Source of the DNA: Alphaproteobacteria bacterium
GTDB lineage: Bacteria > Pseudomonadota > Alphaproteobacteria > SMXS01
DNA: 64,000 nucleotides
Direction: 5' to 3'
Assembly: GCA_028284945.1 (NCBI GenBank)
Contig: JANQQJ010000037.1
Span: 61,112 to 125,111 of the forward strand
Below, piece by piece: positions 25,788-34,516 of the stretch (positions are counted from its first letter, which is position 1; every line of letters begins with the position of its first letter). The notes beneath the pieces were generated by a model that worked only from the letters and a program-made list of their open reading frames with translations, made no database searches and was not told the origin of the DNA. Made by a program: the position numbers and the translations under genes.

Positions 25788-25881
25788 AGATGACCGGGGC
25801 CAGATCAGTCAGAACGACCGGCCAGGGTCTGGCCCTCACGCCATCGCTTCCGTCTTTTTTGGGGACGGGGTCACGCGTGTC

Positions 25882-27342
25882 ATGACGGCGCGGTCGCTCA
25901 TGATCCAGGGCACCGGTTCGGATGTCGGCAAGTCCATTCTGGTCGCTGGATTGGCACGCGCGTTCACAAATCGAGGTCTTGCGGTCCAGCCTTTCAAGCC
26001 ACAGAACATGTCGAACAATGCGGCTGTCACGTCAGAGAATGGTGAAATCGGCCGGGCCCAATGGCTCCAGGCGCTGGCCTGTAAGACACCGCCGTCGGTC
26101 CATATGAACCCCGTGCTTTTAAAACCTGAGACCGATAGGGGCGCGCAAGTCATATTGCAGGGCCAGGTTGCTGGACACTCATCGGCATCTGGATATCAGA
26201 CCCGGAAATCGACGCTTCTGCCTCATGTGATGGAGAGTTTTGACGTCCTTCGGCAGGCGGCAGATCTGGTTGTGATCGAAGGGGCTGGCAGCCCGGCCGA
26301 AGTCAACCTGCGGGCAAATGACATCGCGAATATGGGGTTCGCATTACCGGCAAAATCCCCTGTTGTTCTGGTAGGCGATATCGATCGTGGGGGCGTCATT
26401 GCAGCCCTGGTTGGCACCCATGCTCTGTTATCCGACCAGGAGCGGGCCCTGATTAAAGGTTTTATTATCAACAAGTTCCGCGGTGACATGTCGCTGTTTG
26501 ACGATGGCCTGTCAATCATCGAGGAACGGACGGGCTGGCGCGGTTTCGGCATTGTTCCGTACCTGACGTGTGTTGCCGAATTGCCTGCCGAAGACGCTGT
26601 CTTTCTGGAACGGAACCGGTCTTCCTCAGCTGCGGCGATCAAGGTCGCCATCCCGATGCTATCCCGGATCGCAAACTTTGACGACGTTGACCCGTTGCGC
26701 GCCCATCCTGAAATCTGCGTCATGTTCTGCCCGCCCGGCACCCGGCTTCCGGACGACGCCGACCTGATCATTGTGCCAGGCACAAAGGCGACGATAGCAG
26801 ATCTAAGGTTTCTGAAAGCGCAGGGCTGGGACCGCGATATTCGCTACCATCTGGACCGGCGCCGACCCGTTTTGGGGCTGTGCGGCGGGTATCAGATGCT
26901 GGGCCGCACGGTGTCTGATCCACAGGGCATTGAAGGCTCACCAGACACTGAACCCGGTCTGGGATTGTTGGATGTTGAGACCGTTCTGCACAGTCCAAAG
27001 ACCGTCAGAAACGTGACTGCCCGTTACACACTCTCGGGTCTCCATGTGCCGGGCTATGAAATTCACTGCGGTCAGACAACGGGTGCCGATACAGGCAACG
27101 CTTTTCTGGCCATTGGCGATAAGCTGGTCAGCGCGCGGTCATCTGATGGGTTGGTTTACGGTTCCTACGTTCACGGGCTTTTCCTTGATGACCGTTTTCG
27201 GCGCACTTTCATGCATGCGCTGGGCCTCGACCTCATCAGTACCGTCGACTATCGGCAGACAGTCGAACAGGCGTTAGACAGTCTTGCTGATGCGCTTGAG
27301 GAGCACCTCGATATTGACGCGATGTTGAGGGTGAGCGCGTGA
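25882..27342 (+). CDS. cobQ: Cobyric acid synthase (glutamine-hydrolysing)
   Basis: A 486-residue enzyme that amidates positions b, d, e and g of adenosylcobyrinic acid a,c-diamide. The P-loop-like QGTGSDVGKSILVAGLARAF (~9-28) and FKPQNMSNNA (~43-52) mark the synthetase domain. The C-terminal class I amidotransferase has GLCGGYQMLGR with the nucleophilic Cys near 334 and a late YGSYVHGLFLDD with the His. All landmarks are intact and the length is normal. It is the first of four tightly packed forward genes after btuB. Confidence 0.95.
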   Translation: MTARSLMIQGTGSDVGKSILVAGLARAFTNRGLAVQPFKPQNMSNNAAVTSENGEIGRAQWLQALACKTPPSVHMNPVLLKPETDRGAQVILQGQVAGHSSASGYQTRKSTLLPHVMESFDVLRQAADLVVIEGAGSPAEVNLRANDIANMGFALPAKSPVVLVGDIDRGGVIAALVGTHALLSDQERALIKGFIINKFRGDMSLFDDGLSIIEERTGWRGFGIVPYLTCVAELPAEDAVFLERNRSSSAAAIKVAIPMLSRIANFDDVDPLRAHPEICVMFCPPGTRLPDDADLIIVPGTKATIADLRFLKAQGWDRDIRYHLDRRRPVLGLCGGYQMLGRTVSDPQGIEGSPDTEPGLGLLDVETVLHSPKTVRNVTARYTLSGLHVPGYEIHCGQTTGADTGNAFLAIGDKLVSARSSDGLVYGSYVHGLFLDDRFRRTFMHALGLDLISTVDYRQTVEQALDSLADALEEHLDIDAMLRVSA

Positions 27343-28313
27343 TGGATGCGACCGTCGTCACCCTTGCAGTTGTGATCGATGCGGTCACCGGTGAACCCCG
27401 GCGGCTCTATCAGGCGGTGCCTCATCCGGTAACGCTGATGTCGCGAACGCTTATGTGGTTCGAAGCCCGGCTGAACCAGCCTCATCGCGGGGCCAGGTGG
27501 TTGCGGGCGGCCGGCGGTGCATCGATGCTGGTTTACATTGGAATTTGGGTGACGATTGCAGCCCTGATCGACTTCGGCCTCAGTACGCAATTGGCGGCGG
27601 TTTGGGCGATGGTCATCAGCGCTACCATTGGCAGCACATTGCTTGCTGGCCGTTCACTTTTTTCGCACGTGAATGGTGTTCGTCGCGCTTTGATGAATTC
27701 GGACTTACCACAAGCCAGATCGGCCCTGGCTATGATTGTGGGCCGTGATGTCGAGGGGCTAAACGAGAGCGAGGTGGTCCAGGCCGCAACCGAGAGCCTG
27801 GCCGAGAATCTCTCTGACGGCTTGGTCGCGCCGATTTTTTGGTATGTCGTTTTTGGCCTTCCCGGGCTGGCCTTCTACAAGGCGGTCAATACAGCCGACA
27901 GCATGATCGGCCACCGAACCGAACAGTATCTGCACTACGGCTGGGCAGCCGCCAGGCTCGATGACTTGCTGAATTATCTGCCGGCGAGGCTGACAGCATT
28001 ACTCATTGCGATCGCTTCATTTTCCAAGTCCGCCATTTTCACGTCGATCGAATGTGCACGGCGCCACCCGTCGCCTAACGCTGGGTGGCCTGAAGCCGCC
28101 ATAGCCGGCGCGCTAAATGTCGGCCTGGGTGGTCCGCGGACCTATGGCGGCACGGTCTCGGACAACGCCATGCTTGGTAACGGCCGGAGAACGCTGACCG
28201 TGTCGGACTTGCGGTCAGGGATCTGGATCGCTGTCAAAGTGTGGGTCATCCTTTTGGCGATCCTGATTGCATGGACCGCTGTAGAGTGGAAATTCGCGGG
28301 GACCGGGCGATGA
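27342..28313 (+). CDS. cobD: Adenosylcobinamide-phosphate synthase (CobD/CbiB)
   Basis: A 323-residue integral membrane protein that attaches the aminopropanol arm to adenosylcobyric acid. Typical features are AVVIDAVTGEPRRLYQAVPHPV near the N-terminus (consensus DxxxGDPxxxPHPV), LNESEVVQAATESLAENLSDGLVAPIFWY (~142-170), AVNTADSMIGHR and the GALNVGLGGPRTYGG motif. ATG 27342 shares its first base with the cobQ stop (TGATG); GTG 27339 is also possible. Length and motifs are normal. Confidence 0.93.
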   Translation: MDATVVTLAVVIDAVTGEPRRLYQAVPHPVTLMSRTLMWFEARLNQPHRGARWLRAAGGASMLVYIGIWVTIAALIDFGLSTQLAAVWAMVISATIGSTLLAGRSLFSHVNGVRRALMNSDLPQARSALAMIVGRDVEGLNESEVVQAATESLAENLSDGLVAPIFWYVVFGLPGLAFYKAVNTADSMIGHRTEQYLHYGWAAARLDDLLNYLPARLTALLIAIASFSKSAIFTSIECARRHPSPNAGWPEAAIAGALNVGLGGPRTYGGTVSDNAMLGNGRRTLTVSDLRSGIWIAVKVWVILLAILIAWTAVEWKFAGTGR

Positions 28314-29332
28314 GACGACGCCATGGCGGTGATATGGCCGCTTTCCTGAGAGCCTATCCCAGCGCAAAGAGTTCCATTATTGACCTGTCGACCGGGATCA
28401 ACCCTTACCCTTATCCCTGGCAGGACAGGGTGCCACAACAGGGTTTGGAGGCCGCATTTCACCGCCTGCCCGATGCTGGCGCTGCCGATGCCTGCAAAGA
28501 AGCTATCGCCAAATATTGTGGAGCAGGCGATCTTGGCCGATGGGCGCTCGGCCCCGGCAGCCAAGCGATCATAGAGCGCTTGCCCGCGATCATCCAACCG
28601 GCGCAAGTCTATATTGCTGAGCCGACCTATAGCGAGCATCGCTATGTCTGGGAACGGGCTGGTTATGCGGTCATCGGCATGCCGCATAACGCGTTACTTG
28701 AACACGACTATTTGCCCGGCAGTGTTGTTGTCACGGTCAATCCCAACAATCCGGATGGGAAAACAACAGAGCCGTCCGCCTTGTTGGAGCTGGTGAGTCG
28801 TTTGCGACAGAACAGCGGCTATTTGTTGGTTGATGAGGCCTTTGCCGATCTGCAGCCCCGGCTTGGCTTGGCGCAATACAATCCTCCCGGTAATGCAATG
28901 GTAATCAGGTCCTTCGGGAAATTCTTTGGTCTCGCAGGACTGCGCCTCGGCGCGTTCTACGGTCCGTCACATTTGGTCATGGCACTCGAGGGGCAGTCTC
29001 ATTTGTGGGAAGTCAATGGCCCTGCACTGGCGATTGCAACCCGCGCCGTACTGGATGTGGAGTGGATCGAGACCACCCGACAGGCTCTGAGCCAAGACAG
29101 AAAGACACTGGAAAAAGGTCTGAGAGAGGCGTCCATTGATATCGCCGGCGCAAGCGATCTGTTTGTCCTGATCAGGAACGATCGCGCTCAAGACCTCTGC
29201 GATCACCTCGGGCGCGACGGAATTTACGTGCGAGATTTCGGTGATTGGCCTGACAAATTACGGCTGGGTCTGCCACCTGACCGAGAGGCCCTGATGCGCC
29301 TCCATCAGTCCGTCCAGAATTTTGTGAGGTAG
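28310..29332 (+). CDS. cobC: Threonine-phosphate decarboxylase, PLP-dependent (CobC; CobD in Salmonella nomenclature)
   Basis: A 340-residue fold-type I aminotransferase-like enzyme that makes aminopropanol phosphate for the nucleotide loop. It begins RRRHGGDMAAFLRAYP ... DLSTGINPYPYP as in the family; VNPNNPDGKTT (~145-155), LLVDEAFADL (~173-182) and the PLP lysine motif RSFGKFFGLAGLRLG (~199-213) follow. ATG 28310 overlaps the cobD stop as ATGA. A longer frame from 28241 lies inside cobD and is not needed. Confidence 0.9.
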   Translation: MRRRHGGDMAAFLRAYPSAKSSIIDLSTGINPYPYPWQDRVPQQGLEAAFHRLPDAGAADACKEAIAKYCGAGDLGRWALGPGSQAIIERLPAIIQPAQVYIAEPTYSEHRYVWERAGYAVIGMPHNALLEHDYLPGSVVVTVNPNNPDGKTTEPSALLELVSRLRQNSGYLLVDEAFADLQPRLGLAQYNPPGNAMVIRSFGKFFGLAGLRLGAFYGPSHLVMALEGQSHLWEVNGPALAIATRAVLDVEWIETTRQALSQDRKTLEKGLREASIDIAGASDLFVLIRNDRAQDLCDHLGRDGIYVRDFGDWPDKLRLGLPPDREALMRLHQSVQNFVR

Positions 29333-29338
29333 AGCACC

Positions 29339-29944
29339 ATGAGCGAACAGGACAAGGCCCACAACGCGGCCATGAAAAAGGTTCAGATCCGGCACCGCGA
29401 AAAGATGAAGAAGAAAACCAAGCCGGACCGTGGCCTGCTACTGGTTAACACGGGCGACGGCAAAGGAAAGTCGACTGCTGCCCTCGGCACGATTGTGCGG
29501 GCGCTGGGCTGGGGACACAGGGTTGGTATCGTCCAGTTCATCAAAGGCACCTGGAAGACCGGCGAGAAGCAGTTTTTCGCGCGGTTTCCTGATCTGGTTG
29601 ACCTTGAGGTGATGGGGCAGGGTTTCACATGGGACACTCAGGACCGGGCTAAAGATATTGTGGCGGCCGAAAAGGCCTGGCGTCGATCCGTTGAGATGAT
29701 GTCGAGTGGTGACTATGACCTTGTGGTGCTCGATGAGTTGAACATCGTTCTACGATATGACTATTTGCGAGAAGACGAGGTGGTTGAAGGGCTGCTTGCG
29801 AGAAGCGAGAAAACAAGCGTGATCGTCACCGGCAGGGACGCGCCAGGAAAGCTATTGGCAGCAGCCGATCAGGTCACTGAAATGATGAATATCCGGCATC
29901 CCTTCCAAGCTGGATTCAAGGCGGCCCGCGGTATCGACTTTTAG
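29339..29944 (+). CDS. cobO: Cob(I)yrinic acid a,c-diamide adenosyltransferase (CobO/BtuR/CobA type)
   Basis: A 201-residue P-loop enzyme that transfers the adenosyl group of ATP to cobalt. After a charged leader comes the Walker A LVNTGDGKGKSTAALG (~33-48), GIVQFIKGTWKTGE (~59-72), the GFTWDTQD substrate loop (~91-98) and the VVLDELNIVLRYDYL Walker B region (~124-138). It follows cobC by six bases. Its end overlaps the end of the convergent bluB gene by four bases. Confidence 0.95.
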   Translation: MSEQDKAHNAAMKKVQIRHREKMKKKTKPDRGLLLVNTGDGKGKSTAALGTIVRALGWGHRVGIVQFIKGTWKTGEKQFFARFPDLVDLEVMGQGFTWDTQDRAKDIVAAEKAWRRSVEMMSSGDYDLVVLDELNIVLRYDYLREDEVVEGLLARSEKTSVIVTGRDAPGKLLAAADQVTEMMNIRHPFQAGFKAARGIDF

Positions 29945-30618
29945 CGTTCGAGAATCAGGTCCGTCAGTGGCAGTCGGTCCTGCCATCCGGCTTTGACCAA
30001 CTCTGGTGTATCTGTCTCCTCGACCGGATAGCCAATGCAGAGATAACCAACAAAAACCCAGTCTGGTGCGACGTCCAGGTCTCTCGCGATTCTATCTGGG
30101 TCCAGAATCGAGACCCATCCTAAGCCAATCCCATGCGCGCGCAGGGCGAGCCACAGAATCTGGATTGCTGACACAACCGAATAGAGTTTCGTCTCCGTCA
30201 TTGAGTTGCTGCCGAGCCCTTTCCCGGTATCGGCATTCATGTCAGCGAAAAACGCGATATGCACGTCTGCGTCTCGAAGGCCGGCCAGCTTCAACCTGCT
30301 ATATGCTTCTGCTGTTGTACCCTCGTAGTTCTGAAGAGCTTGTGCGTTGGCCTGCTCGAAATTTTCAATAATGGCGTCACGGCGGACCGGGTCTTGAACC
30401 TTTACAATGCGCCAAGGTTGGGAGTGACCGACTGAAGGCGCTCGGCAGGCGAGGTTAAGACATCTCTCCACAATCTCATCCGGGACCTTGCGTGACGTGA
30501 AGTGCCTAACGTCACGGCGCATCAGGACCAGCTCTTCGAGCTTGTCCCGAAACGCCTGGTCAAATGTTGGTTTATTGGTCAAGCGCTTGGCTTTCGGTTC
30601 ATGGTCACAAGCTGCCAT
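29941..30618 (-). CDS. bluB: 5,6-dimethylbenzimidazole synthase
   Basis: A flavin destructase of the nitroreductase fold that converts reduced FMN and O2 into the lower ligand of B12, so the organism must live aerobically. MRRDVRHFTSRKVPDEIVERCLNLACRAPSVGHSQPWR carries the family's RRDVRxF and APSVGxSQPWR motifs, and GLGWVSILDP lies late in the chain. The start is uncertain: ATG 30618 gives 225 residues and overlaps the upstream gene by 40 bases; TTG 30582, in a TTGA overlap with that gene's stop, gives 213 residues closer to the usual length. It is the last gene of the reverse cob operon. Confidence 0.92.
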   Translation of the reverse strand: MAACDHEPKAKRLTNKPTFDQAFRDKLEELVLMRRDVRHFTSRKVPDEIVERCLNLACRAPSVGHSQPWRIVKVQDPVRRDAIIENFEQANAQALQNYEGTTAEAYSRLKLAGLRDADVHIAFFADMNADTGKGLGSNSMTETKLYSVVSAIQILWLALRAHGIGLGWVSILDPDRIARDLDVAPDWVFVGYLCIGYPVEETDTPELVKAGWQDRLPLTDLILER

Positions 30619-31208
30619 TGGCCACCCAACCCCGTGCCGGACTGGTGGCGGAGATGTGTCAGCGACAGTGTGTCGACGCATAACGCCAATGCCGTCTCCG
30701 GGGTTAGGCCAAGGGCGTTCCCTACGAAGGCTCGGATCGTTCCTGCATGCGCCACGACAATCTGCGGTCCTTGATCTCTACGTTCAAACTCCTCCAGGAA
30801 TGCGGTTATTTGCGCCCAGACCTGCATAAAGCTACTGCCATTTGGCGGTACAGTCTCGGCAGCAAGGATGGACCAGTTGTGGGCGGGCAAGGGTTCAAGC
30901 AGCGGCCACAAGGCGTCAAACGATAGCCCGTACCAATCCCCAAAAGACTGCTCGTTCAGTCTGTGATCTGCTCTGGGTTCGCCGGGCGCTCGCAGAAACG
31001 TCCGCAACGCTGTGGCTGTTTGATGGGCACGGGACAGTTGGCTAACGTGCCAATCAGCATCGTCGGGAAGCAGGCCGGCCAACCACTCAAGATCTGTGTC
31101 ATTGAGTGTATCGATTGGGCTGTTTTCATGTGGATAGAGCCCCGGCTGATCTGTTTGAACGGGCCCGTGGCGCACCAGATACCAGTCTGTGATTTTGATG
31201 CCGGTCAT
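30579..31208 (-). CDS. Histidine phosphatase family protein, probable alpha-ribazole phosphatase (CobC of Salmonella)
   Basis: A 209-residue phosphoglycerate-mutase-like enzyme. The phosphohistidine motif is LVRHGPVQTDQPGLYPH (His at ~14), followed by SQLSRAHQTATAL and a second catalytic His in VVAHAGTIRAFVGNALGL (~152-169). Members placed in cob operons dephosphorylate alpha-ribazole phosphate or adenosylcobalamin phosphate, and the position between bluB and cobS supports that. The start forms an ATGA overlap with cobS. The symbol is left blank because cobC means a different enzyme in the nomenclature used here. Confidence 0.82.
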   Translation of the reverse strand: MTGIKITDWYLVRHGPVQTDQPGLYPHENSPIDTLNDTDLEWLAGLLPDDADWHVSQLSRAHQTATALRTFLRAPGEPRADHRLNEQSFGDWYGLSFDALWPLLEPLPAHNWSILAAETVPPNGSSFMQVWAQITAFLEEFERRDQGPQIVVAHAGTIRAFVGNALGLTPETALALCVDTLSLTHLRHQSGTGLGGQWQLVTMNRKPSA

Positions 31209-31993
31209 GCTGAAAAAATGGATGCCAAACCCAGCAGCGCGAGTAACCCGACAAGTTCGCTTATCTGCTGGCTTGCGCCCAATACATCGCCGGTAAAACC
31301 ACCGATCTGTCGATATGCGAGGAGACCGGTAAACAGCGTCCCTATGAGCGTCCCGGTGATGACAACGCCGCCCATGGAATAGCCTCCGCAGACAAAGGCA
31401 ATGGAGATCCCCGTGGCCAGTGCAACAACCAGTGCTGCCGGACCAGGCTTCCCCGCAACGGTCGCCAGGCTTTCCGGCCGGGCCGGCGGCAAAATCCAGA
31501 GCAGCAAGACAATACCCATGCGGCTCAGCGCACCGGTCGCGACCATCCCGATGATTGCCTGGGAAATAGTCAGCGAACTCAGGATGGTGGCTTTCAGGAG
31601 CAACACCATCACCAATGTAGCAGTCCCATACGTGCCCAATCTGCTGTCGTGCATGATTTCGAGTTTTTTCTCGACGGTCTGGCCACCGCCGAGCCCATCG
31701 GCCATGTCGGCGAGGCCGTCTTCATGAAAGGCGCCGGTAAGCCATATTGTCGATGCCATGGCTAACAGGACGGCGGCAGTCATGGGCAGACCAAGGGCCG
31801 TCGCAGCGTAGAGAACAGCAGCACCCGAACCTGAAACAACCGTTCCCACAAGCGGATAGGTCCAAAGGCTGCGTTTCAAATCAGGCGTGCTTGTGCTTTG
31901 GATTGTGGCCGGCACTGGAATGCGGGTAAGCAACATAAACCCGGCAGCAAGGTCGTGGGCGACCTTCATCGGGAATGACGGATCATGGGTCAA
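31205..31993 (-). CDS. cobS: Adenosylcobinamide-GDP ribazoletransferase (cobalamin synthase)
   Basis: A 262-residue membrane enzyme that joins adenosylcobinamide-GDP and alpha-ribazole, the last step of assembly. FMLLTRIPVP near residue 19, then GAFHEDGLADMADGLGGG (~87-104) with the conserved acidic metal-binding residues, and EIMHDSRLGTYGTATLV (~112-128) are diagnostic. Several TM segments follow. The start overlaps the cobT end by 11 bases; a second Met at residue 9 would remove the overlap. Confidence 0.94.
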   Translation of the reverse strand: MTHDPSFPMKVAHDLAAGFMLLTRIPVPATIQSTSTPDLKRSLWTYPLVGTVVSGSGAAVLYAATALGLPMTAAVLLAMASTIWLTGAFHEDGLADMADGLGGGQTVEKKLEIMHDSRLGTYGTATLVMVLLLKATILSSLTISQAIIGMVATGALSRMGIVLLLWILPPARPESLATVAGKPGPAALVVALATGISIAFVCGGYSMGGVVITGTLIGTLFTGLLAYRQIGGFTGDVLGASQQISELVGLLALLGLASIFSA

Positions 31994-33011
31994 TTTCCGT
32001 CACTCCCGCTTCAGCGAAGGTTGCCATCCCGTTATGGACCGCAGCCGCCGCCTGCACGATAAGGCAGGCGAGCGCGGCGCCGCTGGCCTCGCCAAGCCGC
32101 ATATTGAGGTCGAGGATAGGGCTCAGACCGAGCTTAGCCGCCATCTGTTTGTGGCCGGGTTCCGTGGACAGGTGCGAAATCTGACAATGATCCAGCGCTC
32201 GTTTGTTGTCGATGGTGAGTACCGCAGCAGCAGCGGTGCTGACGAACCCGTCCAGCAACACCGGGATGCGGCGATGGCGTGCCGCTAGAGTAGCGCCTGC
32301 AATCGCGGCCAGTTCGCGGCCACCGAATTGACGCATTACCTCAAAAGCAGACTGACCGGGCCGGTGCCGCGCCGAAACGGCTTGCTCAACGAGCCGCGCT
32401 TTTTGGTTGACGCCTGGTTTGTCGAGCCCCGTGCCCGGGCCGGCCCAATCGCCTGCCTTGCCATCAAAGGTGGCCAACGCCAAAGCAGCGGCGGCTGTGG
32501 TATTGCCGATTCCCATTTCACCGAGCAGCAATATGTCTGCATCGGCCGGAACGGCATCCGCACCAGCCTGAAATGCCATGCCACATTCCTTGGATGACAT
32601 GGCCGGTACCTGGCTCAGATCATGAGTTGGCCGGTTAAGGTCGAGAGGAATGACAGAGAGTTCTGCGCCGGCTTGCCCGCAAAGCTGATTGATCGCAGCC
32701 CCGCCTGCTTCAAAGTTCGCCACCATCTGTGCTGTCACCTCCGCAGGGTACGCTGAAACACTCTGGGCGGTAACACCATGATTGCCGGCGAATACAATAC
32801 ACTTGGGACGACCGGCGCTTATTGCACCGGCACGCTGCCAACTGGCTAACCATATTGCCAGTTCTTCTAATTGACCCAGCGAGCCTTGGGGTTTTGTGAG
32901 ACTGGCCTGTTTTGCCGCCGCGGCTGAGGCTGATTGCACATCGGCTGAGGGCAACGTTTCCAGAGCGCGCGCGACCAGGCCGTCACTCAGGAGGGGTGGT
33001 CCTGTGCTCAA
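31983..33011 (-). CDS. cobT: Nicotinate-nucleotide--dimethylbenzimidazole phosphoribosyltransferase
   Basis: A 342-residue enzyme that makes alpha-ribazole phosphate from dimethylbenzimidazole and nicotinate mononucleotide. TKPQGSLGQLEELA (~39-52), FAGNHGVTAQSVSAYPAEVT (~74-93), LGEMGIGNTTAAAAL (~163-177) and NMRLGEASGAALA near the C-terminus (with the catalytic Glu) match the family through its whole length. The start overlaps the cobU stop (ATGA-type). Dimethylbenzimidazole would come from BluB encoded in the same operon. Confidence 0.95.
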   Translation of the reverse strand: MSTGPPLLSDGLVARALETLPSADVQSASAAAAKQASLTKPQGSLGQLEELAIWLASWQRAGAISAGRPKCIVFAGNHGVTAQSVSAYPAEVTAQMVANFEAGGAAINQLCGQAGAELSVIPLDLNRPTHDLSQVPAMSSKECGMAFQAGADAVPADADILLLGEMGIGNTTAAAALALATFDGKAGDWAGPGTGLDKPGVNQKARLVEQAVSARHRPGQSAFEVMRQFGGRELAAIAGATLAARHRRIPVLLDGFVSTAAAAVLTIDNKRALDHCQISHLSTEPGHKQMAAKLGLSPILDLNMRLGEASGAALACLIVQAAAAVHNGMATFAEAGVTEIDP

Positions 33012-33592
33012 AACGCATACTCGGGGTTGATGGGTTGCCCTTGCTTCTTGAGAACCAATGGCAGCCCAGCGGCGCAGAATATGACCGTATCAGCGATCGC
33101 GGCGATCGACTGATGGCAGCGCCCCGCATGGTCGCGAAACGCCCGGGCCAGTTGGTTTTCCGGCACGATTCCGAGCCCGACTTCATTGCTGACCACAATG
33201 ACCGGACCGGCGGTTTTGCCGAGGACCGTTGTCAACTCAACAACAGCCTCCGGGACATTTGTGTTCGCGTGCATCAGGTTGCTGAGCCAGAGGGTAAGAC
33301 AATCGATCAGCAGAATTCGATCTGTAGAGGTGTTCTTGACGACTGCGTTAGCCAACGCGAGCGGTTCTTCGATATTTGTCCACTCTGGCCCACGATCCGC
33401 TTGATGCCTGGCGATCCGTTCAGCCATTTCGTCATCACCGGCTTCAGCTGTTGCAATATAGACGGGCGATAGGTTCGACCGTCTGGCCAAAGTCTCCGCC
33501 AGACGGCTCTTTCCTGATCTGGCTCCCCCCAGAACAAGGGTAATCCGATCAGGTGTAGCAGGCATGTCTGCGTGGCTGAAGGAAGCTGCCAT
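33008..33592 (-). CDS. cobU: Bifunctional adenosylcobinamide kinase / adenosylcobinamide-phosphate guanylyltransferase (CobU/CobP)
   Basis: A 194-residue enzyme that activates adenosylcobinamide to the GDP form. The P-loop LVLGGARSGKSRLAE (~19-33), VYIATAEAGDDEMAERIARHQADR (~44-67) with the guanylylated-His region, LLIDCLTLWLSNLM (~94-107) and VSNEVGLGIVPEN (~134-146) are all present. AAGGA six bases before ATG 33592 supports the start. It is the first gene of the reverse cob operon. I found no recognisable riboswitch in the ~250 bases upstream. Confidence 0.94.
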   Translation of the reverse strand: MAASFSHADMPATPDRITLVLGGARSGKSRLAETLARRSNLSPVYIATAEAGDDEMAERIARHQADRGPEWTNIEEPLALANAVVKNTSTDRILLIDCLTLWLSNLMHANTNVPEAVVELTTVLGKTAGPVIVVSNEVGLGIVPENQLARAFRDHAGRCHQSIAAIADTVIFCAAGLPLVLKKQGQPINPEYAF

Positions 33593-33841
33593 CTTATCCT
33601 TGGGAACTGGTTTAGCTGGAGGTGAGGTACCGGATTCGGAGCTGGGCCGGTTCCAAGTATAGCGACCGTTGAGGCATGCCTAAAGTGCGCAAGACCGATG
33701 CAGAAGCTCACCGCGACCCTTGCCGCAATCTACTCTGACTTAAAAAGTCGTGACCTTGGACATCGCCAGTCTTTTCAAGATCCACCAGGTGATTGCACCG
33801 CCGCGGTAAATGCGAAGCGGTGGAAGAACTTGTCGTGGCCT

Positions 33842-34489
33842 TTATGCCTGTGCTCTTAACGGATCTTCCTGACCAGCCTTAGTTGGCTCATTGCCAACGC
33901 CGCAGGCGCCCAGCGGAATGACCTCGTTCAATCGGTCAGCCAAGGCTGAAGGGGCATAAAGCACCTTGCCATAAACGACCATCAACTCGACCAAACCGGT
34001 CCGGACCAAACCGGCGGCTACGCCGCGCAACTGGTCCTCGGTTGCAAATACCCGGGGAACCAATGCCTCAACGGTGCGGCGCTGCGCGCCGGCGCAGCGT
34101 TTTACCCTGTCGCTTAGTAGAATGCCGCAGTCATTCACATATTCGTATAGGGTTGCGACGACTTCCATTTCATCTGGAGTGACAACCGTCAGAACGTCAG
34201 CGAGCGCCAGGAAGGTTTCGGCGCGAGGGATCTCTTTTTGAAGCAGGGTCGTCGCAGCCTGGGCGAGAAGATTCAGATTGTGATCGCTGGCGCCTTCTTC
34301 GGCGGCGCGGCGATACCGGATCAAAATCGCTGTTGCGCCTTCTGCCCCCGCGGTCGAGGCAAACTTCAGGTTCTGGCCTTTCTGAGCGCTGATCAGCAGA
34401 TCGCGCGCTTTGGTCAAGCGGCTTGGCGTTGGGTCGCTTTGGCTTCCAAGAGTGGTTTGGGACAGTTCTCCAAGAGTCACATTTTCCAT
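33842..34489 (-). CDS. Protein of unknown function at the end of the RND operon
   Basis: A 215-residue, mostly helical, probably cytoplasmic protein without a signal peptide or TM segment. I recognise no family. The middle part (AETFLALADVLTVVTPDEMEVVATLYEYVNDCGILLSDRVKRCAG) and the LVPRVFATEDQLRGVAAGLVRTGLVELMVVYG segment look like helical bundles; the latter faintly recalls winged-helix packing. It begins 27 bases after the pump gene on the same strand with GGGAGAAAG upstream of the ATG, so it is probably co-transcribed with the efflux system. Confidence 0.65.
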   Translation of the reverse strand: MENVTLGELSQTTLGSQSDPTPSRLTKARDLLISAQKGQNLKFASTAGAEGATAILIRYRRAAEEGASDHNLNLLAQAATTLLQKEIPRAETFLALADVLTVVTPDEMEVVATLYEYVNDCGILLSDRVKRCAGAQRRTVEALVPRVFATEDQLRGVAAGLVRTGLVELMVVYGKVLYAPSALADRLNEVIPLGACGVGNEPTKAGQEDPLRAQA

Positions 34490-34516
34490 ATTCTTACACT
34501 TTCTCCCGATCTCGAC

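Noticed and set aside
33593..33841. Possible third cobalamin riboswitch upstream of the reverse cob operon
   Set aside because: Read on both strands, the B12 box and the CCCGCAACTG core are absent, so there is no support despite the suitable position.
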